A DNA stretch of 64,000 nt from Bradyrhizobium sp. cir1 (GTDB lineage Bacteria > Pseudomonadota > Alphaproteobacteria > Rhizobiales > Xanthobacteraceae): positions 858,858 to 922,857 of the forward strand of contig NZ_JACIHE010000001.1 of assembly GCF_014198245.1 (NCBI RefSeq), read 5' to 3'. The translations under genes were made by a program, and so were the position numbers. Of this stretch, positions 9,366 to 18,220 are shown piece by piece. The notes under the pieces are model-generated. The model saw only the letters and a program-made list of their open reading frames with translations. It was not told the DNA's origin and did no database searches. Positions within the stretch are counted from its first letter, which is position 1. Every line of letters starts with the position of its first letter.

Positions 9366-10589
9366 ATGACAACGTTCGCGCGCCGCACTGCGGCTCTTCT
9401 GGCTTGTGCCACTTTCGGTTTTGCAACATCCGCCTACGCGCAGGACAAGACGATCAAGATCGGCGTGCTTAACGACATGTCGAGCCTCTATGCCGACATC
9501 GGCGGGCCGAACTCGGTCGCAGCGGTGAAAATGGCGGTCGAGGATTCCGGCCTGAAGGCCAAGGGCTGGACCATCGAGGTCCTCTCCGGCGACCACCAGA
9601 ACAAGCCCGACATCGGCGTCAACATCGCCCGGCAATGGATCGACGCCGACAAGGTCGATGCCATCGCCGACACGCCGAGCTCTGGCGTCGCGCTCGCGGT
9701 GAGCAACCTCGTCAAGGAAAAGAACTCGGTGCTGCTCAATTCGGGTGCGGCGACCGCCGACCTGACCGGCAAGGCCTGCACGCCCAACACCGTCTCCTTC
9801 ACCTACGACACCTACATGCTCGCCAACGGCACCGGCAAGGCGCTGACCAAGGCGGGCGGTGACAGCTGGTTCTTCCTGACCGCGGACTACGCGTTCGGCC
9901 ATGCGCTGGAGCGCGACACCAGCAACGTCGTCACCGCCACCGGCGGCAAGGTGCTCGGCGGTGTCAAGCATCCGCTGAACACGTCCGATTTCTCGTCCTT
10001 CCTGCTGCAGGCGCAGTCCTCCAAGGCCAAGGTGATCGGCCTTGCCAACGCCGGCGGCGACACCACCAATGCAATCAAGCAGGCCGCTGAATTCGGTATC
10101 GTCTCGGGCGGCCAGAAGCTCGCCGCGCTCCTGCTCTTCATCAATGACGTGCACTCGCTCGGCCTGAAGACCGCGCAGGGCCTGACCTTCACCGAGTCCT
10201 TCTACTGGGATCTCAACGACCAGACCCGCGAATGGTCGAAGCGCTTCCAGAAGGTCTCGCCCAAGGGCGCGATGCCCTCGATGACGGTTGCGGGCCTCTA
10301 TGCCGAGATCCTGCATTACCTGAAGGCGATGGACGCGATCGGCAGCAATCCGCATGACGGCGCCAAGGTCGTCGCCAAGATGAAGGAACTTCCGACCGAC
10401 GATCCGCTGTTCGGCAAGGGCCCGCTGCGCGCCGACGGCCGCCGCCTCATCCCGGCCTATCTGTTCGAGGTCAAGAAGCCGGAAGAGTCGAAGGGACCGT
10501 GGGACTACTACAAGCTGGTCGCCACCATCGCCCCGGAAGACGCCGCCAAGCCGCTCGAGGCGAGCGAGTGTCCGCTGGTGAAGAAGTAA
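9366..10589 (+). CDS. Branched-chain amino acid type ABC substrate-binding protein (orphan)
   Basis: A 407-aa periplasmic binding protein of the LivK/Peripla_BP_6 class. It has a signal peptide ending SAYAQ and a mature start DKTIKIGVLNDMSSLYADIG. Its ends and internal motifs (GDHQNKPDIG, FFLTADYAFGHALERD, LVKK at the C-terminus) are nearly the same as those of the livK at 27.4-28.6 kb. It is therefore a clear paralogue. No permease or ATPase gene is adjacent. It may share the Liv transporter 17 kb away or another set elsewhere (inference). Expression appears independent, with its own GGAGGAG site and a hairpin after the stop. Confidence 0.92.
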   Translation: MTTFARRTAALLACATFGFATSAYAQDKTIKIGVLNDMSSLYADIGGPNSVAAVKMAVEDSGLKAKGWTIEVLSGDHQNKPDIGVNIARQWIDADKVDAIADTPSSGVALAVSNLVKEKNSVLLNSGAATADLTGKACTPNTVSFTYDTYMLANGTGKALTKAGGDSWFFLTADYAFGHALERDTSNVVTATGGKVLGGVKHPLNTSDFSSFLLQAQSSKAKVIGLANAGGDTTNAIKQAAEFGIVSGGQKLAALLLFINDVHSLGLKTAQGLTFTESFYWDLNDQTREWSKRFQKVSPKGAMPSMTVAGLYAEILHYLKAMDAIGSNPHDGAKVVAKMKELPTDDPLFGKGPLRADGRRLIPAYLFEVKKPEESKGPWDYYKLVATIAPEDAAKPLEASECPLVKK

Positions 10590-10601
10590 ATCAAGCAGAA
10601 A

Positions 10602-10632
10602 GCGGGCACGGCACCGCGTGCGTCGTGCCCGC
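10602..10632 (+). terminator. Hairpin terminator after the livK-like gene
   Basis: GCGGGCACG (10602-10610) pairs perfectly with CGTGCCCGC (10624-10632) around a 13-base loop, beginning 13 bases after the stop. There is no clear T-tract, so termination strength is uncertain. Confidence 0.55.
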
Positions 10633-10680
10633 ACTCACTTACAGGGGTGGAAATACACCGGAGCATTATCCCCGCAGTCG

Positions 10681-13600
10681 CTACCAAGTATAGCGCGCCA
10701 GGCCCTTTCCGGCGAAGCTTGAGGTAACGCTTGAGAACTCACCCTCGAACGTTGCCGCGAGCGAGAGCCCGTTCAGCCATCTCATTTCGGCTGTCGCGGA
10801 AGTAAGCGCAGCATCCCGCGCTGGCGATGCCCCACCCACAACAAAGGATGCGCCTGGCAGCGTCTGGAAGGTCGCGGCAATGCTGCGATCGGTGTTGTAG
10901 TCGTGTGCCCAGCCGAAGCGGCTGCGTAGGGTCAGGATCGAACTCGACCATGCAAACGACCTGTCGGTACGAAAGCCGAGTTCCGAGCGCGGCGACGTTA
11001 CGTTCTTGGCGGCATAGGCCAGCGCAAAGGTGTTGGCGCCGCCAACGGCTTGTTCGGCGTAATTCGGCAGTTCGAAGCTTGTAAATTGCGCGGCGGCATA
11101 GGGTGTGACTCCCACACCGAGCCATGGGCTGATGAAGCGATAGCCGCCTTCGAGACGCCCAGCCCACGCATTGGCGTTGAACTGCGCACGCAATTGGTCA
11201 GCGCCGGCAATCGTAACCGTCCGGTTGGTCGTGACGTCCTGCCAGCCATAGGCCAAAGCGGCCGAGACGTACGCAGCACCGGCCGCATGGAGGACATTTG
11301 CACCGGCCTGGAACAGGTCGGATCGGCCTGAACCAAGACCATTGGCGACAACGAAGCTGGTGCCACCGCCTGCGAGCGCGAAACCGACCTGTGTGAATGG
11401 CGAGATCCGGTATGCGGCGCCGACGGTCGCGCCGCCGATGCGGCTTGTGGTCGCGTTCGATCCCTGTACTGCATTGCCATCGGTCGTCTGCGAACCGCCG
11501 AAGCCCGCGCCCCACACCTGCCAGCGCTGGTCGAAACCGGCAGCCGCCGTTGCTTTGGTGATCATGGCGTAGGCGTCACGTTCGGAGCCGGAGCGGCGGC
11601 GACCGCCGCTTGCATAGCTATCGACCGTCCCCTCGTCCTGAAATGAGGTCGCTGTCGACGCAATCCTGTCCCGTCCTGCAGCCAATGGATCGGTCAGCAA
11701 ATTGACGAACAGGTTCATTGCGTCGAACGTCGTCTGCTGTGAACCCGTCGCGACCTCGCCTGATGCCTCCGTCAGGTTTGCCGGAACGTTCCCGCTGAAG
11801 ATGCCGCCATATGCCGCAGGCACGCTGCCGAAGGAATTGAACGCATGATCCAGCCCGGTGGCAACCGCGCGCTGGTTCCTATTGAGGCCGGTGATTTGCG
11901 CAAGACCCGAGCCCAGAACAAGCTGTACCGTATTGCCCGAATATGTCAGCGAGCCGGAAATTCCGGTTGGCGTCGCCACGGAATCAAACCGGGAGCCGTT
12001 CAGCGTCGCAGCACTCAGGATGGTGTAGGGCGAATTGAACCGGAGGGTACCGTCGGCGAGAGCGACCCGGACCGTGCCGGCCAGCGTCGCCGCCCCCGTC
12101 ACATTGGTGAGGTCGGAGGCGGACGACGACACCTGGACCAGGTAGGCCGAAGCGGCCGTGAACACGAGGCCGCCCTGAACGGCAATTGTCCCGATCGAAT
12201 TGCCTGGAGAGAGAATACCGCCGTTGACGACGGTGTTACCGACGGTGCCGATGCCACCGAGAGTCCCGCCGGCGTTGACCACGAGATTGTTTGCCGACGC
12301 GATATTGCCATTCACGATGAGCGCGCCGCCATTGACATGAATGTCACCAGCAAAGGAGCCAGTGCCGGTCAGCGTCCAAATCGAATCGCTCACCTTGTTG
12401 AAGTTACTGAATCCCTGATACTGGGCGGCCGCACCCAACGCGCTGACATCGAAGGTCGCGGCACCGCTGCCGCCAAGCTGGAACGTATCGCTGCCTCCGC
12501 CAAGCACGTTGCCGGTGATGACCGATCCAGGCGCGAGCGTGAGAACGTTGCCGCTGCCGGCAAATTGTATGGCTGCCGTCCCGCCGCTGATGGTCCCCGC
12601 ATTGAAGACGGACGACCCGCCCGTCCCCGCATAGATGCCGTTGCCCGCGAGGCCCGAGATCGCGCCGTAATTGATCACCGAAACGGAACCAGCGCTGGCG
12701 CGGACGCCGGTGTCGCCGCCACTGATCTGCGCACCGATGTAATTGGTTACAACCGCGCTCGTCTCGGCGCGAATGGCGTAGCCAGAACCGCCTGCGCTGA
12801 TAGTTCCGGAATTGGCGATGGTGGCGACCCCATGATTGGCATAGATCGCGTTATTGATCAGGCTCGTGATCTGCCCGCCGATGCCATTGGTCACATTGAC
12901 GTCGGTGAAGGCAAAAATCGCGGTGTTATTCAGGCCGGCAATGGTCCCGAGGTTTGTGACGCTTGCAGAGCCCGCATTGGCGACCAAGCCACCGCTCAGG
13001 CTTCCGCCGGCACCATTCGCTATCGTCAGATTGGCGTGCGCGGAGGCGGCCGATCCGGCCCCACTTGCGATGGTCCCGAAATTCGTGATCGTAATCGATC
13101 CACTGGAGGTGTGGACGCCGTCCATGGCACCGGTAATGGTCCCGGTGGCAGCGTTGGCGACGTCAACGTCGCCGGTCGCATCGAGCCCGTAGTTGGTGGC
13201 ACCTGTAATCGTGCCGGCATTGGTGAGGTTCAGTACCTGATTGGCCGCAACGCCGGTTATTCCGCCGGAAATCAGGCCGCCTGCCATGTTGGAGACGGTC
13301 GCCGTACCGTAAGCAATAACGCCGTATGAAGTGCCGACGATATTGCCGAAATTCGTGACATTCGCGGCAGCGGAATATCCGGAATTGATGCCCAGATCGC
13401 CTGTGATCGTACCGCCCGCATTGTTGGTAACCGTGGTGTTGACATAGGCGAATACGCCAATGTTCGCGTTGGCCGTGATGGTGCCGCCGTTGACGACGGT
13501 CACGCTGCCATTGTTCGAGCCAACGCCGAATGACGTGGTCCCGGTGATACTGGCGCTGGCGCCATTTGTGACGGTGAGGTCATTCTGTGCGAAAATGCCG

Positions 13601-13947
13601 CTCGTCGCCCCGGTGATGTTTCCGGAATTACTTACCGTCGCGCTCCCGACCCTGATTCCGCTGCCAGCGCTTCCCGTGACCGAGGCGCCGCTGCTAACAT
13701 CGATGACGATGCTGGTTTGATTGCCGGTCCCGTAGCCGTTGGTCCCGTTTTGATCGGTCGTAGACCCCGAGCATGCGACGGTCGTACCCGGCGGGGGATT
13801 GGGGCTGTTGTCGGCCGCCGGCGAACAAGCCGCAAGCGTCCCATCCGTCAGAGCGAGCGTTACGCAACCAGCAATCGCAGCAACAACTCCCAAAGATGGC
13901 AAGCGCGACCGGCGAAAATACCCTGTCCAAACCGGCACACGCGCCAT
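10681..13947 (-). CDS. Autotransporter outer-membrane beta-barrel protein
   Basis: A 1088-aa type V secretion protein. An extended signal sequence (MARVPVWTGYFRRSRLPSLG followed by a hydrophobic stretch to about residue 40) precedes a passenger of roughly 700 residues. The passenger is made of short imperfect repeats of the form VTNxGxIxG, rich in Ser, Thr, Gly and Asn, as in parallel beta-helix adhesins. A PATR-like segment (GGTLGGIGTVGNTVVNGG, about 535-555) precedes a linker. The last about 280 residues form the translocator barrel, ending in the aromatic YTW. The frame stays open upstream to 14481 into the MFS gene, but the ATG at 13947 gives the signal peptide. Function: surface-displayed or released passenger; adhesion is only a guess. 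Confidence 0.9.
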   Translation of the reverse strand: MARVPVWTGYFRRSRLPSLGVVAAIAGCVTLALTDGTLAACSPAADNSPNPPPGTTVACSGSTTDQNGTNGYGTGNQTSIVIDVSSGASVTGSAGSGIRVGSATVSNSGNITGATSGIFAQNDLTVTNGASASITGTTSFGVGSNNGSVTVVNGGTITANANIGVFAYVNTTVTNNAGGTITGDLGINSGYSAAANVTNFGNIVGTSYGVIAYGTATVSNMAGGLISGGITGVAANQVLNLTNAGTITGATNYGLDATGDVDVANAATGTITGAMDGVHTSSGSITITNFGTIASGAGSAASAHANLTIANGAGGSLSGGLVANAGSASVTNLGTIAGLNNTAIFAFTDVNVTNGIGGQITSLINNAIYANHGVATIANSGTISAGGSGYAIRAETSAVVTNYIGAQISGGDTGVRASAGSVSVINYGAISGLAGNGIYAGTGGSSVFNAGTISGGTAAIQFAGSGNVLTLAPGSVITGNVLGGGSDTFQLGGSGAATFDVSALGAAAQYQGFSNFNKVSDSIWTLTGTGSFAGDIHVNGGALIVNGNIASANNLVVNAGGTLGGIGTVGNTVVNGGILSPGNSIGTIAVQGGLVFTAASAYLVQVSSSASDLTNVTGAATLAGTVRVALADGTLRFNSPYTILSAATLNGSRFDSVATPTGISGSLTYSGNTVQLVLGSGLAQITGLNRNQRAVATGLDHAFNSFGSVPAAYGGIFSGNVPANLTEASGEVATGSQQTTFDAMNLFVNLLTDPLAAGRDRIASTATSFQDEGTVDSYASGGRRRSGSERDAYAMITKATAAAGFDQRWQVWGAGFGGSQTTDGNAVQGSNATTSRIGGATVGAAYRISPFTQVGFALAGGGTSFVVANGLGSGRSDLFQAGANVLHAAGAAYVSAALAYGWQDVTTNRTVTIAGADQLRAQFNANAWAGRLEGGYRFISPWLGVGVTPYAAAQFTSFELPNYAEQAVGGANTFALAYAAKNVTSPRSELGFRTDRSFAWSSSILTLRSRFGWAHDYNTDRSIAATFQTLPGASFVVGGASPARDAALTSATAEMRWLNGLSLAATFEGEFSSVTSSFAGKGLARYTW

Positions 13948-14126
13948 CGCAATTTGCTTTGCCTCGGGCAGAATCGATTGCCCGACCTTCAATGAGGAAT
14001 AAAACGAATCAACAGATTTATTTTGCACGCCAAGCCTTCGTTCGGAAGCTTCCGTGCGTGTCAGCCGGACAGAATTCCTAAGAAACGCACGCGCTGTTGC
14101 AAATCGGCGACAGTAGCAACCGTCCG

Positions 14127-15383
14127 TTAGCCGGTGGGTGCGACCATCGCCGTCGCACGAGCCGCTATCACGAGCGACAGCACCATCAACACCGCCGCGA
14201 GCAGGAACGGCGCGCCCGGCAGATGCAGCGGCGCACTGGTGCCGATGAAATAGGAAAACGTCAGCGTGAACAGGAACGGGCCGACCAGCTGCGACACGCT
14301 CTGCACGCTCGCGGTCGCGCCCTGCAGCTGGCCCTGCTGATCGGGCGCGACCAGCCGCGTCATCAGCGACTGCATGGCGGCGCCCGAGATGCCCCACAGC
14401 GACATCACGGGAATGCCGATCCAGAACAGCGGCCCGGTCGGCGCAGCCCCGAAGATCACGAAGCCGATCGCGCCACAGCACAGGCCGAGCAACAGTGCCT
14501 TTCGCTCGCCGAGCACGCGCACGATCGGTCCGATGGCGAGCCCCTGCACCACCATGGCGCAGATGCCGACCATCGCCAGCGTCAGTCCGACCGTCTTGGA
14601 ATCCCAGCCATAGCGATAGGTCGCATAGAGCACGAAGGTCGAGGGCAGCACGACATGGGCGACCTGCGCGATGAAATTGACGATCGACAGCCCGGCCAGT
14701 GCCGCATTGCTGCGGAGCAGGCGCAGTGCGCCAACCGGATTGGCGGTGGTCCAGCGGAACGGCGCGCGTCTTTCCGGCGCCAGCGATTCCGGCAGCACGA
14801 GCAAGCCATAGAGCGCATTGGCAAAGCTCAAGCCCGCCGCGGCCCAGAACGGCAGGCGCGGATCGATGTCGCCGAGCAGGCCGCCCAGCGCCGGGCCGAG
14901 GATGAAGCCGGCGCCGAACGCGGCTCCAATCCTGCCGAACACCGCCGCACGCTGCTCCGGCGGCGTGATGTCGGCGATGTACGCAAACGCCGTCGAGATG
15001 CTGGCCGAAGTGATGCCCGAGATCACACGGCCGATGAACAGCCAGGTCAAGGACGGCGCCAGCGCCATCAGAACGTAGTCCGCGCCAAGCCCGAAATTCG
15101 ACAGCAGCACCACCGGGCGCCGTCCGAAGCGATCCGACAGCGCACCTAACACCGGCGAGAACACGAACTGCATCAGCGCCCAGGCGGTGCCGAACAGGCC
15201 GAAGATGCGCGCCGCATGCGCGGTGTCATTGCCGGTGAAGCTCTCCACCAGCTTCGGCAGGATCGGCATGATCACGCCGATTGCGAGCATGTCGAGCAGG
15301 ATGGTGACGAAGATGAAGGCGACCGCACCGCGCCGGACCGGCGCAGCGCCCTGCGCTGTCGCCTCGCCGGCGCCGTCGCTCAC
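14127..15383 (-). CDS. MFS efflux transporter, TetA-like
   Basis: A 418-aa, 12-TM major facilitator of the TCR/TetA type. Motif A appears as [15 protein letters not shown] between TM2 and TM3, and the TM5 region reads [19 protein letters not shown] (antiporter motif C-like). Its start overlaps the stop of der by 4 bases (ATGA), so it is likely translated from the der transcript. Family members export drugs by proton antiport. The actual substrate is unknown and the homology does not prove tetracycline resistance. Confidence 0.88.
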   Translation of the reverse strand: MSDGAGEATAQGAAPVRRGAVAFIFVTILLDMLAIGVIMPILPKLVESFTGNDTAHAARIFGLFGTAWALMQFVFSPVLGALSDRFGRRPVVLLSNFGLGADYVLMALAPSLTWLFIGRVISGITSASISTAFAYIADITPPEQRAAVFGRIGAAFGAGFILGPALGGLLGDIDPRLPFWAAAGLSFANALYGLLVLPESLAPERRAPFRWTTANPVGALRLLRSNAALAGLSIVNFIAQVAHVVLPSTFVLYATYRYGWDSKTVGLTLAMVGICAMVVQGLAIGPIVRVLGERKALLLGLCCGAIGFVIFGAAPTGPLFWIGIPVMSLWGISGAAMQSLMTRLVAPDQQGQLQGATASVQSVSQLVGPFLFTLTFSYFIGTSAPLHLPGAPFLLAAVLMVLSLVIAARATAMVAPTG

Positions 15384-16762
15384 GACGGCCGCTTGCGCTT
15401 GTGCGCGAAGGGATTGGCCTTCTCGCGCAAGGTGATGCGGACCGGCGTGCCGGGCAGCTCAAACGTCTCGCGCATGGAGTTGGTCAGGTAGCGCAGGTAG
15501 GATTGCGGCACCGCATCGGCACGCGAACAGAACAGCACGAAGCTCGGCGGGCGTGCCTTGGTCTGCGTGATGTAGTTCAGCTTCAGTCTGCGGCCGGACA
15601 CCGCGGGCGGCGGATTGGCCTGGATCGCCTGCTCGAACCAGCGATTGAGCGCAGCGGTCGGCACGCGCCTGTTCCAGACCGCATAGGCGTCCTGGATCGC
15701 CTGCATCAGGCGATCGATGCCCTCGCCCATCAGGCCCGAGACGGCGACGATCGGCACGCCCTTGACCTGCGGCAGCCAGTGATCGGCATCGCGGCGCAGG
15801 CCCGAGATCGCGCCGCCGCCCTTGGTCTCCATCAGGTCCCATTTGTTGACGGCGAGCACGACCGCGCGGCCCTCGCGCTCGATCAGATCGGCGATGCGCA
15901 GATCCTGCTCCTCGAAGCGGTTCTGCGAATCCATCATCAGCACGACCACTTCGGCAAAGCGCACCGCGCGCAGCGCGTCGGCGACCGAGAGCTTTTCCAG
16001 CTTCTCCTCGATGCGCGAGCGGCGGCGGAGGCCCGCGGTGTCGAACACGCGGAAATCGCGGCCCTTCCAGTTGATCTCGACCGCGATGGAATCGCGCGTG
16101 GTGCCGGCCTCCGGGCTCGTCAGCAGGCGCTCCTCGCCGAGCAGATGGTTGATCAGCGTCGACTTGCCGGCATTGGGCCGGCCGACGATGGCGACCCGGA
16201 TCGGGCGCGTCGCGGCCTCCTCCTCGGTGAGCGGCGCGTCGTCCTCATCCTCGTCTTCCTCGACGGGCTCCGGCATGAGCTTGGCCAGCGCGTCGTAGAG
16301 CTCGCCCATGCCCTCGCCGTGCTCGGCCGAGATCTGGATGGGATCGCCGAGGCCGAGCGCGAACGCTTCCATCGCACCGGCATCGCCGTGCTTGCCCTCG
16401 CTCTTGTTGGCGACCAGCAGCACCGGCTTGTTGGCCTTGCGGGCGAAATCGGCGAAGGCGCGATCGGTGGGCGTGAGGCCGATGCGGGCATCGACGACGA
16501 AGAACAGCGCGTCGGCCTGCGCGATCGCAGTCTCGGTCTGCTCCTGCATGCGCGCGGTGAGCGAGCCCCTGGCGCCTTCGTCGAGGCCGGCGGTGTCGAT
16601 GATGGTGAACTGGAGGTCGCCGAGCCTGGCCTCACCCTCGCGGCGGTCGCGGGTGACGCCGGGCAGGTCATCGACGAGCGCGAGCTTCTGTCCGACCAGG
16701 CGGTTGAACAGCGTCGACTTGCCGACATTGGGCCGGCCGATGATGGCGATCGTGAAGGACAT
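15380..16762 (-). CDS. der: Ribosome biogenesis GTPase Der
   Basis: A 460-aa double GTPase (EngA) needed for 50S subunit maturation. The first G domain has GRPNVGKST (8-16) and DTAG. The second begins with GRPNAGKST near residue 195 and has NKWD near 315. The C-terminal KH-like domain ends in a basic tail ([15 protein letters not shown]). The linker between G domains is acidic ([15 protein letters not shown]). Upstream on the same strand are a lipoprotein and a TPR protein; in many alphaproteobacteria der follows TPR-protein and bamB genes. Confidence 0.97.
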   Translation of the reverse strand: MSFTIAIIGRPNVGKSTLFNRLVGQKLALVDDLPGVTRDRREGEARLGDLQFTIIDTAGLDEGARGSLTARMQEQTETAIAQADALFFVVDARIGLTPTDRAFADFARKANKPVLLVANKSEGKHGDAGAMEAFALGLGDPIQISAEHGEGMGELYDALAKLMPEPVEEDEDEDDAPLTEEEAATRPIRVAIVGRPNAGKSTLINHLLGEERLLTSPEAGTTRDSIAVEINWKGRDFRVFDTAGLRRRSRIEEKLEKLSVADALRAVRFAEVVVLMMDSQNRFEEQDLRIADLIEREGRAVVLAVNKWDLMETKGGGAISGLRRDADHWLPQVKGVPIVAVSGLMGEGIDRLMQAIQDAYAVWNRRVPTAALNRWFEQAIQANPPPAVSGRRLKLNYITQTKARPPSFVLFCSRADAVPQSYLRYLTNSMRETFELPGTPVRITLREKANPFAHKRKRPS

Positions 16763-16808
16763 CGGTCATTCGTGCGCTGCCAGGGCTGCGCCTGTCAATG
16801 TAAGGAAA

Positions 16809-17357
16809 TTATCGCGAGAAGCTGCCGCTCGGCAGCGGCGCCGGGAAACCGCCCGGCGTCTGCTGCTGCGTGGTCTGGGTCGGTTGCGCCTGCTGGACCG
16901 GCTGGTCCGGCGGCGGCGCGGTGGTGCGCTTGCGCACGATCTTCTGCTTGGGCGGGGGCGCGGCGGTGGGCGGCGCGGCTTCCGGCTGGGCCTCGCCATC
17001 GACCTCGCCGGCGGGCGCATCGGCCGGCGCAGCCGCGGTTGCGGGCTGATGGGTCTTCTTCGCCTTGGCACCCTTGGCCGGTTTGGCCGGCTCAGGCGGC
17101 GGCTCGGCGGGCAGAGCCGCGACGGCGGGCGCGTTCGGATCCGGCTGCTGCTGCGCGCCCTTGTACATCTCCTTCGGGACACCCTGCTCGAGACCCGGAA
17201 CGCCCTCGGGGAAGACCGGCTTGCGATCGCCCGGCAGCTTCTTCTTGGTGTCGAGGAAGTCGAGCATGTCGCTTGGATCGAAGCTGGAGCAGCCGCCCAG
17301 GACGCCCGTGAAGGCGATCAGGACGGCGGCTGCGATCAAGCGTGGCGTGCGGCGCAT
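16809..17357 (-). CDS. Proline/alanine-rich lipoprotein, unknown
   Basis: A 182-aa predicted lipoprotein. The signal peptide MRRTPRLIAAAVLIAFTGVL ends in a lipobox-like GGC with Cys at about 23. The first 70 mature residues (KKKLPGDRKPVFPEGVPG) resemble the N-terminal leader of BamB-like proteins. The rest is a low-complexity Pro, Ala, Lys and Gln tract with no propeller repeats. I chose the ATG at 17357 because the longer frame to 17486 overlaps the TPR gene and lacks a signal peptide at its start. It sits where bamB is often found (between the TPR gene and der). Probably envelope-associated; function unknown. Confidence 0.7.
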   Translation of the reverse strand: MRRTPRLIAAAVLIAFTGVLGGCSSFDPSDMLDFLDTKKKLPGDRKPVFPEGVPGLEQGVPKEMYKGAQQQPDPNAPAVAALPAEPPPEPAKPAKGAKAKKTHQPATAAAPADAPAGEVDGEAQPEAAPPTAAPPPKQKIVRKRTTAPPPDQPVQQAQPTQTTQQQTPGGFPAPLPSGSFSR

Positions 17358-17400
17358 ATCGTATCTCGTCAGGTCAGAGAGCCCGTCGGTGAGCTCTTGG

Positions 17401-18054
17401 TCAGCTTTTGGCGACGGGCGGCAGCAGAGCGGCGAGCGCCTCGGCGCGCGAGCGCAGGCCCGGCGGCGTCTCGCCGTCCTCGGCAATCGCGTCGAGCCAT
17501 TTGCGGGCCGCGGTCATGTCGTTGTTACGCCAGGCCGACAGCGCCAGCATCTCGCGCGCAGTATGGCGGAACGTCGATTTGGGGGTGGCTGAAGCCTCCA
17601 GCCGCTGCTGCATGTCGGCATAGGACGCGCTGTCGACCAGGAGGCCGGCGGCGCGGATCCTGGCCAGATCCTGCCATTCGCCCCCGACACCGCGGTCGGC
17701 AACGATGTCGTCATACAGCTTGGCGGCCGCCTTGCGATCGCGGCTGGCAGCCTCGGCCGCAGCGCGCAGCCGCGCCAGGGTGCGATAGCCAGAGGTGCCC
17801 TTGGTGGCGAGCTCGGTGAAGGCCGTCTCGGCCTCCGCATGCTTGCCCTGCTCGGACAGCTCGACGGCCTTCTCGAAGGCGGCGCCGGCCTCGGCGGCCT
17901 TCTGGGCCTCCAGGTACCGATAACCCTGCCAGCCGGCGGCGGCGGCCACGACCAGCACCATCAGGGCGATGAAGTAGATCGAATACTTGTCCCACAGTTT
18001 CTTGAACTGTTCGCGACGTACTTCCTCGTCGACTTCGTCAAATAATTCAGACAC
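17401..18054 (-). CDS. Tetratricopeptide-repeat membrane protein, YfgM-like
   Basis: A 217-aa protein. The cytoplasmic N-terminus MSELFDEVDEEVRREQFKKL is followed by one TM helix (about residues 25-45). A periplasmic helical region carries TPR-like repeats (AAFEKAVELSEQGKHAEAET and following). YfgM-type proteins interact with the periplasmic chaperone network and the translocon in enterobacteria. Gene order with der supports the assignment. The stop lies 43 bases before the lipoprotein start, so TPR, lipoprotein, der and the MFS gene likely form one operon. Confidence 0.85.
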   Translation of the reverse strand: MSELFDEVDEEVRREQFKKLWDKYSIYFIALMVLVVAAAAGWQGYRYLEAQKAAEAGAAFEKAVELSEQGKHAEAETAFTELATKGTSGYRTLARLRAAAEAASRDRKAAAKLYDDIVADRGVGGEWQDLARIRAAGLLVDSASYADMQQRLEASATPKSTFRHTAREMLALSAWRNNDMTAARKWLDAIAEDGETPPGLRSRAEALAALLPPVAKS

Positions 18055-18220
18055 TTATGCTAATCCCATGCCCGTCCGGGTGCGCGCGCCAAGGCGTTCG
18101 CGTCAGGAATCCCGTCCCCCGTGTGGCGGCGAGGTACCCTAACGATATGGCGGTGGCAAGGCAAAGCGAGCCCGATCAAGGCGTTAACCACCCGGCAGAG
18201 CCAGGCGCCACCTGCCCCGC

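Noticed and set aside
11845..13329. 494-codon plus-strand frame opposite the autotransporter
   Set aside because: Mirror of the repetitive passenger; no recognisable protein.
12600..13700. Possible CRISPR-like or tandem DNA repeats
   Set aside because: The periodicity comes from the autotransporter passenger codons; units are degenerate and lack constant spacing.
14482..15149. N-terminal extension of the autotransporter frame and plus-strand frame over the MFS gene
   Set aside because: Overlaps a well-supported MFS gene and lacks a signal peptide; the start at 13947 is sufficient.
15401..17311. 636-codon plus-strand frame opposite der and the lipoprotein
   Set aside because: Spans two real minus-strand genes and their gap; shadow frame.
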